This document shows positions 27,670 to 35,002 of a stretch of 64,000 nt of DNA, piece by piece. Where the stretch lies: assembly GCF_900091455.1 (NCBI RefSeq), contig NZ_LT607412.1, positions 3,162,001 to 3,226,000 of the forward strand. Reading direction: 5' to 3'. The position numbers and the translations under genes are program-made. Each line of letters begins with the position of its first letter. Position 1 is the stretch's first letter. Under the pieces are notes generated by a model. It worked only from the letters and a program-made list of their open reading frames with translations. It did no database searches and had not been told where the DNA came from. The stretch comes from Micromonospora coriariae. GTDB taxonomy: Bacteria; Actinomycetota; Actinomycetes; Mycobacteriales; Micromonosporaceae.

Positions 27670-27954
27670 ATGCTCTACCTGGACCGGCCTGCCTGGCCGT
27701 GGCGCGGTCGGCTCTGGTCACACCTGATCAGCGACCTCTCGTACGCCGAGTTGCACGCCTTCGCCGAGACGCTGGGCGCGCCCCTGCGCGGTTTCGACCG
27801 TGATCACTACGACATCCCGGCCGACCGGTTCGCGGCGGCGGTGTGGCTCGGGGCCCGGGTGGTGCCGAGCCGGGAGCTGGTGCGGTTGCTCCGCGACGCC
27901 GGCCTGCGTCGCCCGAAGCATCTGGTCAGCCCGCGCCCACCGGCGGCCCGGTGA
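27670..27954 (+). CDS. DUF4031 protein
   Basis: A 94-residue protein matching the DUF4031 pattern: MLYLDRPAWPWRGRLWSHLISD at the start and LHAFAETLGAPLRGFDRDHYDIP in the middle. Function is unknown; the His and Asp residues are conserved in the family and suggest a small enzyme or nucleic-acid-related role, which is speculative. TAGCTT ends seven bases before ATG 27670, indicating a leaderless transcript. Its 3' end overlaps the convergent HD-domain gene by 29 bases. Confidence 0.85.
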   Translation: MLYLDRPAWPWRGRLWSHLISDLSYAELHAFAETLGAPLRGFDRDHYDIPADRFAAAVWLGARVVPSRELVRLLRDAGLRRPKHLVSPRPPAAR

Positions 27955-28600
27955 GCGTGGCCAGCTCACGGCGCAGGTTGGCCCGGGCCGGCTGCTCCCA
28001 CCGGCTCGCCAGCGGTGGCAGCCGGAACAGCGCGGGCAGCGCCAGCAGTCCGCCGAGCACTGCGGCCCGCCCGGCCCGGAAAGCCGGCTCCGGCACGTGT
28101 GCGTACTCCTGCCGGACGGCAGCGGCGTAGCTGTCGTACACGGTTGGCGGCGCGGCCAGCACGCCGAGGTCCGCGTCGCAGAGCAGAGCGCCGTCCCGGT
28201 CGCCCGGCGGCACCGCGTGCCCGGCGGTGAGCAGCACCAGCCTGCGCACCTGAGCCACCGCGGGCGCCGGCACGCCGAGCCCGGTGAGCACGTTCCCGGC
28301 CAACGCGGCGCTGTCCCGTTCGTTGGCGTCGCCGGCGGCCCGCGGGTCGTAGACCGCGTCGTGGCACCAGGCCGCCAGCCGGACCAGGTCGGCCCGCTCG
28401 GCGAGCCCGGCGTGCCGGTCCACCACGTCGAGCACGGCGGTCAGGTGTGCCACCGTGTGGTAGCGCCGGTGCGGCTCCCGCCAACGGGCGAGCAGCCGTT
28501 CCCCGGCCCGCGTCGAGCCGGCGCCGGGTTTCGCCCCGGCGCCCCGGGCCGCCGCCCGCCACCGGTCCAGCAGATCGGCCACCGCCCGAGTCTGCCGCAT
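27926..28600 (-). CDS. HD-domain metal-dependent phosphohydrolase-like protein
   Basis: A 224-residue soluble all-helical protein. YHTVAHL (His48, His52) and the metal-binding pair WCHDAVYD (His80-Asp81), followed by an ERDSAALA stretch and DADLGVLAA, give the order of ligands seen in HD hydrolases. Such proteins usually cleave phosphates from nucleotides or related metabolites; the substrate is unknown. The start at 28600 is preceded by GGCGGGCGG; GTG 28582 is in frame. Overlaps the DUF4031 gene tail-to-tail. Confidence 0.85.
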   Translation of the reverse strand: MRQTRAVADLLDRWRAAARGAGAKPGAGSTRAGERLLARWREPHRRYHTVAHLTAVLDVVDRHAGLAERADLVRLAAWCHDAVYDPRAAGDANERDSAALAGNVLTGLGVPAPAVAQVRRLVLLTAGHAVPPGDRDGALLCDADLGVLAAPPTVYDSYAAAVRQEYAHVPEPAFRAGRAAVLGGLLALPALFRLPPLASRWEQPARANLRRELATLTGPPVGAG

Positions 28601-28658
28601 CCGCCCGCCATGTGCCGAGCGGGAGGATTCAGCGGGCGCGCCCTGGGTAGTCGCGCCC

Positions 28659-29924
28659 ATGGCCGTGGCCCGGGACAAACGACCTCCGATGGTGCGGCGC
28701 ACCGCGCTGCGTGAAGGGCTGGTGGACATCGACGGCGCGCGGATCGCCGAGGCCACCGAGGAGCTGCGGCACCGCGGCCGGGCCACCCTGCACGACCGGC
28801 TGCACCGGGTGCGGATGGCCGGTGGTCTGGCGGTGCAGGCCGGGCTCGCAGCCGCGCTGGCGTACTTCGTCTCGCACCGGCTGCTCGGCAACCCGCAGCC
28901 GGTCTTCGCGCCGATCTCCGCTGTCGGCACCCTGGCCGCGTCGGTCGGCCAGCGGTTCCGCCGGACCGTGGAGCTGATCGTCGGGGTGGGGATCGGGGTG
29001 GCGATCGGCGACCTCCTGATCTACCTGCTCGGCACCGGCGCGTGGCAGCTCGGCCTGGTGGTCACGGTGGCGATCCTGCTCACCATCTTCGCCGGGGCCA
29101 GCGTGGCCATCGTCATCCAGGCGGCGGCCACGGCGGTGCTGATCGTCACGCTGAGCCCGTCGACCCAGAACCTGGAGATTCCGCGCTTCGTCGACGCGTT
29201 CCTCGGCGGTGGGATCGCGCTGCTGGTGACGGCGGTGCTGCTGCCGCTGAACCCGCTCCGGGTGATCAATCGCGCGGCCCGACCGGCGCTGGACCTGCTC
29301 GCCGCCCAGCTCGACGCCACCGCCGACGGGCTGCGCAAACGGGACCGCGCCACAATCCAGCAGGCACTGGAGCGGCTGCGGAACAACAAGGAGGAGCTGG
29401 CCACGTTGGCCGAGGCGATCGAGGGGGCGAAGGAGACCGCCACCCTCTCCCCGGCCCGCTGGCACCGGCGGGACGAGCTGACCCACTACGCGGAGGCGGC
29501 CGACCCGATCGACCGGGCGATGCGCAACGCCGGCACGTTGATCCGCCGGTCCGTCACGCTGATCGAGGACGAGGAGCCCGCGCCGGATCCGATGCCCGAC
29601 GCGATCAACCACCTCGCCGAGTCGGTCCGGTTGCTCAAGCACGAGTTCGCCGTGGGCGAGGAACCACAGAAGGCCCGGGAGCGGTCGCTGCGCGCGGTCA
29701 GTGAAGCCGGCCGGGCGTACGGCGCCGGGGTCGGTTTCTCGGGCAGCGTGGTGGTCGCCCAGATCCGTACCGCGGCGAGTGACCTGCTGGTGGCCTCCGG
29801 GATCGAACAGGAGGAGGCGAACCGGTGCATCCGCACCGCGTTCGGGGAGCAGGAGCGGCCGATCGGTGAACCGGCCGAGCCGGGCGAGACGCCGAAACCC
29901 CCCACCGCCCCACCGGTCGGCTGA
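28659..29924 (+). CDS. FUSC-family membrane protein (aromatic acid exporter type)
   Basis: A 421-residue protein. Residues about 52-205 contain six hydrophobic segments with PQPVFAPISAVGTLAASVGQ and the repeat-like FRRTVELIVGVGIGVAIGD, characteristic of FUSC/ArAE exporters. The C-terminal half is a long helical cytoplasmic domain with charged heptads (LERLRNNKEELATLAEAIEGAKE), ending in a Pro/Glu tail. This is the single-module size, so it may act as a dimer. Substrate unknown. Divergent from the HD-domain gene with 58 bases between starts. Confidence 0.86.
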   Translation: MAVARDKRPPMVRRTALREGLVDIDGARIAEATEELRHRGRATLHDRLHRVRMAGGLAVQAGLAAALAYFVSHRLLGNPQPVFAPISAVGTLAASVGQRFRRTVELIVGVGIGVAIGDLLIYLLGTGAWQLGLVVTVAILLTIFAGASVAIVIQAAATAVLIVTLSPSTQNLEIPRFVDAFLGGGIALLVTAVLLPLNPLRVINRAARPALDLLAAQLDATADGLRKRDRATIQQALERLRNNKEELATLAEAIEGAKETATLSPARWHRRDELTHYAEAADPIDRAMRNAGTLIRRSVTLIEDEEPAPDPMPDAINHLAESVRLLKHEFAVGEEPQKARERSLRAVSEAGRAYGAGVGFSGSVVVAQIRTAASDLLVASGIEQEEANRCIRTAFGEQERPIGEPAEPGETPKPPTAPPVG

Positions 29925-29954
29925 CCGGTCCACCGCGCCGCCCGCCGGCCGGGC

Positions 29955-31229
29955 TCACCCCAGCGTGGCGAGAGCGGCGAGCAGCCGGTCCACCTGGGCG
30001 GGCGTGCTGCCCAGGCCGATGCTGGCGCGCAGTGCGGTGGGCGGCAGATCCCGTCGGCCGGTGCGCCCGGCCGCCTCGGTGAGCAGCCGCCGAGCCAGCG
30101 GGTGGGCACAGAACAGCCCGTCCCGTACGCCGATCCGGTGGTCGGCCGCCAACCGCGCGGCCACCTCGGCCGAGTCCCACCCGGCGACCACGAACGAGAC
30201 GATGCCGACGCGGGGCGCGTCCGGGCCGAAGGTGCGCAGCTCCACCACGTGCGAAAGGGCGGCGATGCCGGTCCGCAGCCGAGTCAGCAACGCCTGCTCG
30301 CTGGCGGCCAGCGCCGCCCGGTCCACCCGGGCCAGCGCCGCGCACACCGCGGCCAGTGCCACCGCGCCGAGCAGGTTCGGCGTGCCGCCCTCGTGCCGTG
30401 CCGGGCCGGTCGCCCAGGTCACATCGTGCGTGGCCGGCCCGACGTGGGTGGTGGCGCCGCCGCCGGCCAGGTATGGCGGAGCGGCGTCCAGCCAGTCCGC
30501 CCGGCCGACCAGCACGCCCGCGCCGAATGGCGCGTACAGCTTGTGGCCGGAGACGGCCAGGTAGTCCACGTCGAGCGCGAGCAGGTCGACCGGTGCGTGC
30601 GGGGCGAGCTGCGCGGCGTCGAGGACGATCCGTGCCCCGTGCCGGTGGGCGACCCGGGCCAGCTCGGCGACCGGCCAGCGCTCGCCTGTCACGTTGCTCG
30701 CCCCGGTCACCGCGACCAGCACCGGCAGCGCCGGGTTGCTGTCCCGGCGCAGCTCGGTGAGGGCGGCGGCGAGGGCGCGTACCGCCTCGGCGGGACCGGC
30801 GGGCACCGGCAGCCGTACCGAGCCGCGCGGCCAGGGCAGCAGGTTGGCGTGGTGCTCACCGGCGAAGGTGACCACCGTCGTGCCTGCGGGCACCGCCCGC
30901 GCCAGCAGGTTGAGCGCGTCCGTGGTGTTGCGGGTGAAGATCACGTGGTCGTCGGCGCGGGCGCCGAAGAAGTCTCCCACCGTCTGCCGGGCCCGCTCGT
31001 AGGCCAGCGTGCAGCGCCGGGACAGCGCTCCCGCGCCCCGGTGCACGCTCGCGTACCAGGGCAGCAGCTCGGCCACCGCGTCGGCGGCGGCCCGGGCGCA
31101 CGGCGCGCTGGCCGCGTAGTCCAGGTTGATCTCGCCCGGTACGCCGAGCACGTCGAGCGGCCGTGACGGGGCCGGCGCGGGCGTGGTGCCGGACCGGGCG
31201 GGCAGCGAGGGTACGAGGGTGACGGACAC
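29955..31229 (-). CDS. Class V aminotransferase (cysteine desulfurase-like), SAM-IV controlled
   Basis: A 424-residue fold-type I PLP enzyme. PLP lysine is Lys230 in VSGHKLYAPFGAGVL; the cofactor histidine and aspartate appear in GEHHANLLPW and IVLDAAQLAPH. It resembles cysteine desulfurases, but the equivalent of the mobile-loop cysteine is not obvious, so desulfurase activity is not certain. The GTG at 31229 is chosen because GGAGG lies seven bases upstream, and longer frames would run into the riboswitch. A SAM-IV riboswitch in the leader ties the gene to sulfur or methionine metabolism. Confidence 0.85.
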   Translation of the reverse strand: MSVTLVPSLPARSGTTPAPAPSRPLDVLGVPGEINLDYAASAPCARAAADAVAELLPWYASVHRGAGALSRRCTLAYERARQTVGDFFGARADDHVIFTRNTTDALNLLARAVPAGTTVVTFAGEHHANLLPWPRGSVRLPVPAGPAEAVRALAAALTELRRDSNPALPVLVAVTGASNVTGERWPVAELARVAHRHGARIVLDAAQLAPHAPVDLLALDVDYLAVSGHKLYAPFGAGVLVGRADWLDAAPPYLAGGGATTHVGPATHDVTWATGPARHEGGTPNLLGAVALAAVCAALARVDRAALAASEQALLTRLRTGIAALSHVVELRTFGPDAPRVGIVSFVVAGWDSAEVAARLAADHRIGVRDGLFCAHPLARRLLTEAAGRTGRRDLPPTALRASIGLGSTPAQVDRLLAALATLG

Positions 31230-31239
31230 GCCGGAACCT

Positions 31240-31258
31240 CCGGGGTCAGGGACCCCGG
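31240..31258 (-). promoter_or_regulatory. Expression-platform hairpin at the ribosome-binding site
   Basis: On the minus strand, CCGGGGTC and GACCCCGG form a perfect 8-bp stem with a 3-base loop. The 3' arm runs into GGAGG, the ribosome-binding sequence of the class V aminotransferase, so the hairpin can hide part of it. It lies 17 bases after the riboswitch. Confidence 0.6.
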
Positions 31259-31275
31259 GTGCGACGTCGGGACGG

Positions 31276-31396
31276 GGTCCGCGCTTGCCCAGCACACCGA
31301 TCGGGCTGGGCCCGGTCATCACCCGGGGCACCCCACCGCGAACTCGACGAGGGTTGCCGGCCAGCAAGCCGGGGCTTGACGCTGGCGCTCGTGACC
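31276..31396 (-). ncRNA. SAM-IV riboswitch
   Basis: On the minus strand the RNA begins GGTCACGAGCGCCAGCGTC, then AAGCCCCGGCTTGCTGG, CCGGCAACCCTC, GCGGTGGGGTGCCCCGGG and TGATGACC. P1 is GGTCA/TGACC. A 3' hairpin (CCCAGC/GCTGGG) and GCAAGCGCGGACC complete the extra pseudoknot domain that defines SAM-IV. This order matches the actinobacterial SAM-IV consensus closely. A -10 (TATGCT, 31409 to 31404) puts the transcript start at or next to the aptamer 5' end. Known ligand of the class: S-adenosylmethionine. Confidence 0.93.
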
Positions 31397-31461
31397 TGCC
31401 GGCAGCATAGCGGCTGCCGATGGGCCCGGACCAGCCGGCGGCGGATGGCTACGCTGACCGC

Positions 31462-32898
31462 ATGGCCGACACCCCGCCCGGTGCACCCCTGCCGTCGCCG
31501 CCCGCGTCCGCAGCCCCGTCCGCCGGCGCGACGCCCCGGATGCCGCTGCGCCGACTGGGCTGGCGGCGATTCCTGGTGCTGGCGGGGGTGGTGCTGTTCA
31601 TCGCGGGGTGCGCGGTGTTCATGGTCTTCACGCTCGGCCAGTCGCTCGGCGTGCGGGCACTGCTGATCGGGGTGGTCGCCGCCATCCTGCCGGTGCCGGT
31701 GCTGGTCGCCTGCTTCCTCTGGCTCGACCGGTACGAACCGGAGCCGCTGAAGTATCTGATCTTCTGTTTCGCCTGGGGCGCGTTCGTCTCCACCGCCGCC
31801 GCGCTCACCGTGAACGAGTTCGCCGCCGCCCGGTTCGCCGACTGGGGGCTGCCGGCCGCGCTCACCGGGGTGCTGGTGGCGCCGTTCATCGAGGAGCTGA
31901 CCAAGGCCCTCGGCCCGATCCTGCTGCTGGTGTTCCGCCGCCGCGAGTGGTCGGGGATCACCGACGGGCTGGTCTACTGCGGGCTCTCCGCGGTCGGCTT
32001 CGCCATGGTGGAGAACATCCTCTACCTGGGCGGGTACGGCTACGCGGCCGGCGCCGACCGGTACGGACCGGCGACCGGCACCCAGCAGGTCATCGCCATC
32101 TTCATCGTCCGGATCCTGCTGTTCGGGTTCGCCCATCCGCTGTTCACCTCGATGACCGGTGTGGGGCTCGGTGTCGCGGCCCGGACCGCCGACCGGCGGG
32201 TGCGGGTGCTCGCCCCGGTCGCCGGGCTGCTGCTGGCGATGATGCTGCACGGCACCTGGAACCTGCTGCCGACGCTCACCCAGGCCACCGGGGAGGCGCT
32301 GATCATGCTGTACGGCTTCCTGGGCCTGATGGTGCCGATCTTCTTCGGCATGGTGGGGCTGGCGGTGTGGCTGCGCGCGTGGGAGGGACGGCTCACCGAG
32401 CGCACGTTGCCGGACTACGTGCGCGCCGGCTGGCTGAGCCCACCCGAGGTGGCCGCGCTGAGCAGCCTCGGTCGCCGGCACGCGGCACGCAGTTGGGCGC
32501 GTCGGGTGGCCGGGGACGCCGGGGTGCGGGCGATGCGCGGGTACCAGTTCGCCGCCACCCGGCTGGCCCTGCTGCGCGACGGGTCGCTGCGCGGCCTCGA
32601 TCGCAAGCCCGCCGACCGGGAACGGACGGCCGCCGAGGAGCGGGAGCTGCTGGAGGCGATCACCGCGTACCGGTCGTTCTTCGTGGGGCGGGACCCGCAG
32701 GCCCCGGCCGGGGTCTGGGACGGGAGCCGCTACCACCTGCGCTTCCCGGACGGCTCGCAGCGTCCGGTGGCCGCGCCGGAGGAGCCGGTGGTGCCGATCC
32801 CGGTGGTGCTGGCCCCGCCGCCGCCTCCGCTGGGATATGCCCAGCCCGGCTGGTACGGCCCTCCGCCGGCGGGGTCCTGGCCGTCCGGTCACCGGTGA
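31462..32898 (+). CDS. prsW: PrsW-family intramembrane protease
   Basis: A 478-residue membrane protein. The hallmark motifs are in order: RYEPEPLKYLIF, APFIEELTKALGP (EExxK), GFAMVENILYL (the second Glu motif) and FAHPLFTSMTG with the histidine. Seven to nine hydrophobic segments lie within residues about 38-310; the N-terminus is Pro/Ala-rich and the C-terminus is a 170-residue soluble tail ending in proline repeats. PrsW cleaves membrane anti-sigma factors in Bacillus; here the target is unknown. TACGCT six bases before the ATG suggests a leaderless transcript. Confidence 0.9.
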   Translation: MADTPPGAPLPSPPASAAPSAGATPRMPLRRLGWRRFLVLAGVVLFIAGCAVFMVFTLGQSLGVRALLIGVVAAILPVPVLVACFLWLDRYEPEPLKYLIFCFAWGAFVSTAAALTVNEFAAARFADWGLPAALTGVLVAPFIEELTKALGPILLLVFRRREWSGITDGLVYCGLSAVGFAMVENILYLGGYGYAAGADRYGPATGTQQVIAIFIVRILLFGFAHPLFTSMTGVGLGVAARTADRRVRVLAPVAGLLLAMMLHGTWNLLPTLTQATGEALIMLYGFLGLMVPIFFGMVGLAVWLRAWEGRLTERTLPDYVRAGWLSPPEVAALSSLGRRHAARSWARRVAGDAGVRAMRGYQFAATRLALLRDGSLRGLDRKPADRERTAAEERELLEAITAYRSFFVGRDPQAPAGVWDGSRYHLRFPDGSQRPVAAPEEPVVPIPVVLAPPPPPLGYAQPGWYGPPPAGSWPSGHR

Positions 32899-32913
32899 CG
32901 GTTGGCGGACGGC

Positions 32914-33081
32914 TCAGGTCATCAGGGTGGTGAGGAAGTCACCGAGGCCCTGGGCCATCGCCACCAGCATGGCCCCGATCGCCTTGAACATCTGCGCGGC
33001 GCCGTCCGGCCGGAACGCCATGAAGTAGATCAGGAACGCGACGCTGCCCCAGGCCAGCAGCTTCTTCACGAATACCGGCAT
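32914..33081 (-). CDS. Small membrane protein, 55 residues
   Basis: A short gene encoding MPVFVKKLLAWGSVAFLIYF, then MAFRPDGAAQMFKAIGAM, LVAMAQGLGDFLTTLMT. It has one N-terminal transmembrane helix (about residues 8-23) and an amphipathic helical tail. A strong GGGGAGG is five bases before the ATG. The same layout (MPxFVKKLL..., xxPDGAA) recurs in many actinobacterial small proteins in my recollection, so I take it as real. Function unknown. It lies between prsW (convergent) and the GroES-like gene, in the same direction as the latter. Confidence 0.8.
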   Translation of the reverse strand: MPVFVKKLLAWGSVAFLIYFMAFRPDGAAQMFKAIGAMLVAMAQGLGDFLTTLMT

Positions 33082-33171
33082 CGTCCCTCCCCAGGGCCAC
33101 TGTCGCCGGATGGCTTCCCGCCGTGCGGCCCGGCAAACGGCGCACGGTGCGTGGTGGCCGGGGGAGACGCG

Positions 33172-33510
33172 TCAGAGGTAGAGGCCGGTGGAGTCGTTCT
33201 CGATCCGCTCGGCGGCCACGGCGTGCACGTCCCGCTCCCGCAGCAGCACGTACCCGCGACCGTGCAGCTCGACCTCGGAGCGGTCGTCCGGGTCGAAGAG
33301 CACCCGGTCGCCGGAGACGATGGCGCGGACGTTCGGCCCCACCCCGACGGCGGTGGCCCAGGCGAGGCGCTTGCCGACCGCGGCGGTGGCCGGGATGACG
33401 ATGCCGGCGGTGGAGCGGCGCTCGCCCTCGCTGCCCTCCATCCGCACCAGCACGCGGTCGTGCAGGAGGCGGATCGGCAGGCCGGCGTCGAGATCCTGGT
33501 CTGCGGTCAC
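33172..33510 (-). CDS. GroES-like co-chaperonin, divergent and unlinked to groEL
   Basis: A 112-residue protein of the GroES (Cpn10) fold: LLHDRVLVRMEGSEGERRSTAGIVIP, with a mobile-loop-like STAGIVIPATA (about residues 34-44), then AVGVGPNVRAIVSGDRVLFDPDDRSEVELHGRGYVLLRERDV. It lacks the usual start MxIKPLxDRV and VGPG context, and carries an N-terminal extension. It is monocistronic, with TAGCGT seven bases before the GTG start (leaderless) and no CIRCE. It may be a specialised co-chaperonin; partnership with the groEL in this window is not shown. Confidence 0.85.
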   Translation of the reverse strand: MTADQDLDAGLPIRLLHDRVLVRMEGSEGERRSTAGIVIPATAAVGKRLAWATAVGVGPNVRAIVSGDRVLFDPDDRSEVELHGRGYVLLRERDVHAVAAERIENDSTGLYL

Positions 33511-33669
33511 GCCGCAGACGCTACCGTGTCGCCGACGGCCGGCCCGACGGTGGTTACGCCCGAGGCGGGCGGGGCAATGTGTCGCGGAACTGCCCTATGG
33601 TGTCGGGAGCGGACGTAAGCTGTCCGACCTGTCGCTGTGGGCGGACCAGTTCTCTGCCAGGAGGTGCGC

Positions 33670-34965
33670 TTGAGCCGCTTCGAGCGGGTACGCGGGCGGC
33701 TCCGCCGCGCCTACCAGTCGGGACGGGAGTCGGTACGCGCCGATCGGAGCGCGCCCAGCGACGGCTCGGAGACCCGGGTGGCCACACCCGCCGTGCCGGG
33801 GCCGGCCGCGCCGCCGTCGGCCACGGTCGTCGGCGCGGCACCTCCGGCGGACGTGCACAGCTCGACGGCGAGCCGCGACGACGCGGACGTCCCGCACGGG
33901 CTGCGGATCGCCGCCGCCTGGTGCTGGCGGCTGATCGTGATCGGCGTGGTGGCCTGGGCGCTGCTCCGGATCGTCGGCACCATCAAGATCGTGATCATCC
34001 CGCTGGCCATCGCCCTGCTGCTCTCGGCGTTGCTCGCACCGGCGGTGGGCTGGCTGCTGCGGGCCCGGCTTCCCCGGTCGCTGGCGACGGCGGTGGTGCT
34101 GGTCGGCGGCCTGGTGGGAGTGATCGGCACGCTGACCCTGGTGGTCAACGAGTTCATCCAGGGGGCGCCGGAGCTGAGCGAGAAGTCCTCGCAGGGCGTC
34201 CGGCAGATCCAGAACTGGCTGAAGACGGGTCCCCTGCACCTCTCCGACACCCAGCTCGACCGCTACATCGACGAGGCGCAGGACTGGATCAACTCCAACA
34301 CCTCGGATCTCACCAGCGGTGCGCTGAGCACCGCGGCGACGCTGGCTGAGGTGCTGACCGGCACGCTGCTGGTGCTCTTCGCGACGTTCTTCTTCCTGCG
34401 CGACGGCAACCGGATCTGGCGCTTCCTGGTCCGGCTGCTGCCGGTGGCCGCCCGCTGGAAGGTCGACGACGCCGGCCGCGCCTCCTGGCACACGCTCGGC
34501 GCCTACGTCCGGGCAACCGTGCTGGTGGCCTTCATCGACGCGGTGGGCATCGGCATCTTCCTGGTCATCTTCGACGTCCCGTTCGCCTTCCCGCTGGCCG
34601 CGCTGGTATTCCTCGGCGCGTTCATCCCGATCGTCGGTGCGGCGCTCTCCGGTGTCGTGGCGGTGCTGGTGGCGCTGGTGGACAGCGGCCCGGTCACCGC
34701 GTTGATCATCCTCGGTGCGGTGATCGGGGTGCAGCAGGTGGAGGGGCACGTGCTCCAGCCGCTGATCATGGGCCGGGCGGTGGCCATCCACCCGCTCGCG
34801 GTGATCATCGGCATCGCCGCCGGCGTGGTGCTCGCCGGGATCACCGGTGCCCTGGTGTCCGTGCCGCTGATCGCGGTGCTGAACACCGCGGTCCGCCGGC
34901 TGGCCGCCCGGACGGTCCCCGACACCCCGCCCGACGCCGTCGTCGTCGCCGCGCAGGCTCCCTGA
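33670..34965 (+). CDS. AI-2E family transporter
   Basis: A 431-residue membrane protein of the AI-2E/PerM family. A basic cytoplasmic N-terminus (about 80 residues) is followed by seven or eight hydrophobic segments; LIVIGVVAWALLRIVGTIKIVIIPLAIALLLSALLAPAVGWL is the signature first pair. A long extracytoplasmic helical loop (LSEKSSQGVRQIQNW...) and GAFIPIVGAALSG with QQVEGHVLQPLIMGRAV complete the family pattern. The start is a TTG (33670), chosen because AGGAGG ends five bases before it. Cargo unknown. Confidence 0.87.
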   Translation: MSRFERVRGRLRRAYQSGRESVRADRSAPSDGSETRVATPAVPGPAAPPSATVVGAAPPADVHSSTASRDDADVPHGLRIAAAWCWRLIVIGVVAWALLRIVGTIKIVIIPLAIALLLSALLAPAVGWLLRARLPRSLATAVVLVGGLVGVIGTLTLVVNEFIQGAPELSEKSSQGVRQIQNWLKTGPLHLSDTQLDRYIDEAQDWINSNTSDLTSGALSTAATLAEVLTGTLLVLFATFFFLRDGNRIWRFLVRLLPVAARWKVDDAGRASWHTLGAYVRATVLVAFIDAVGIGIFLVIFDVPFAFPLAALVFLGAFIPIVGAALSGVVAVLVALVDSGPVTALIILGAVIGVQQVEGHVLQPLIMGRAVAIHPLAVIIGIAAGVVLAGITGALVSVPLIAVLNTAVRRLAARTVPDTPPDAVVVAAQAP

Positions 34966-35002
34966 CCGGCGCCCCGGCGGAGCGTGGGGCCGGCGCGGGC
35001 GG

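Noticed and set aside
31230..31367. Longer N-terminus for the class V PLP enzyme
   Set aside because: The extra residues would be translated from the SAM-IV aptamer; a GTG with GGAGG at seven bases is present at 31229.
31310..31407. 29-codon frame inside the SAM-IV region as a leader peptide
   Set aside because: It has no ribosome-binding site and starts within the promoter -10 hexamer; the RNA consensus explains the conservation.
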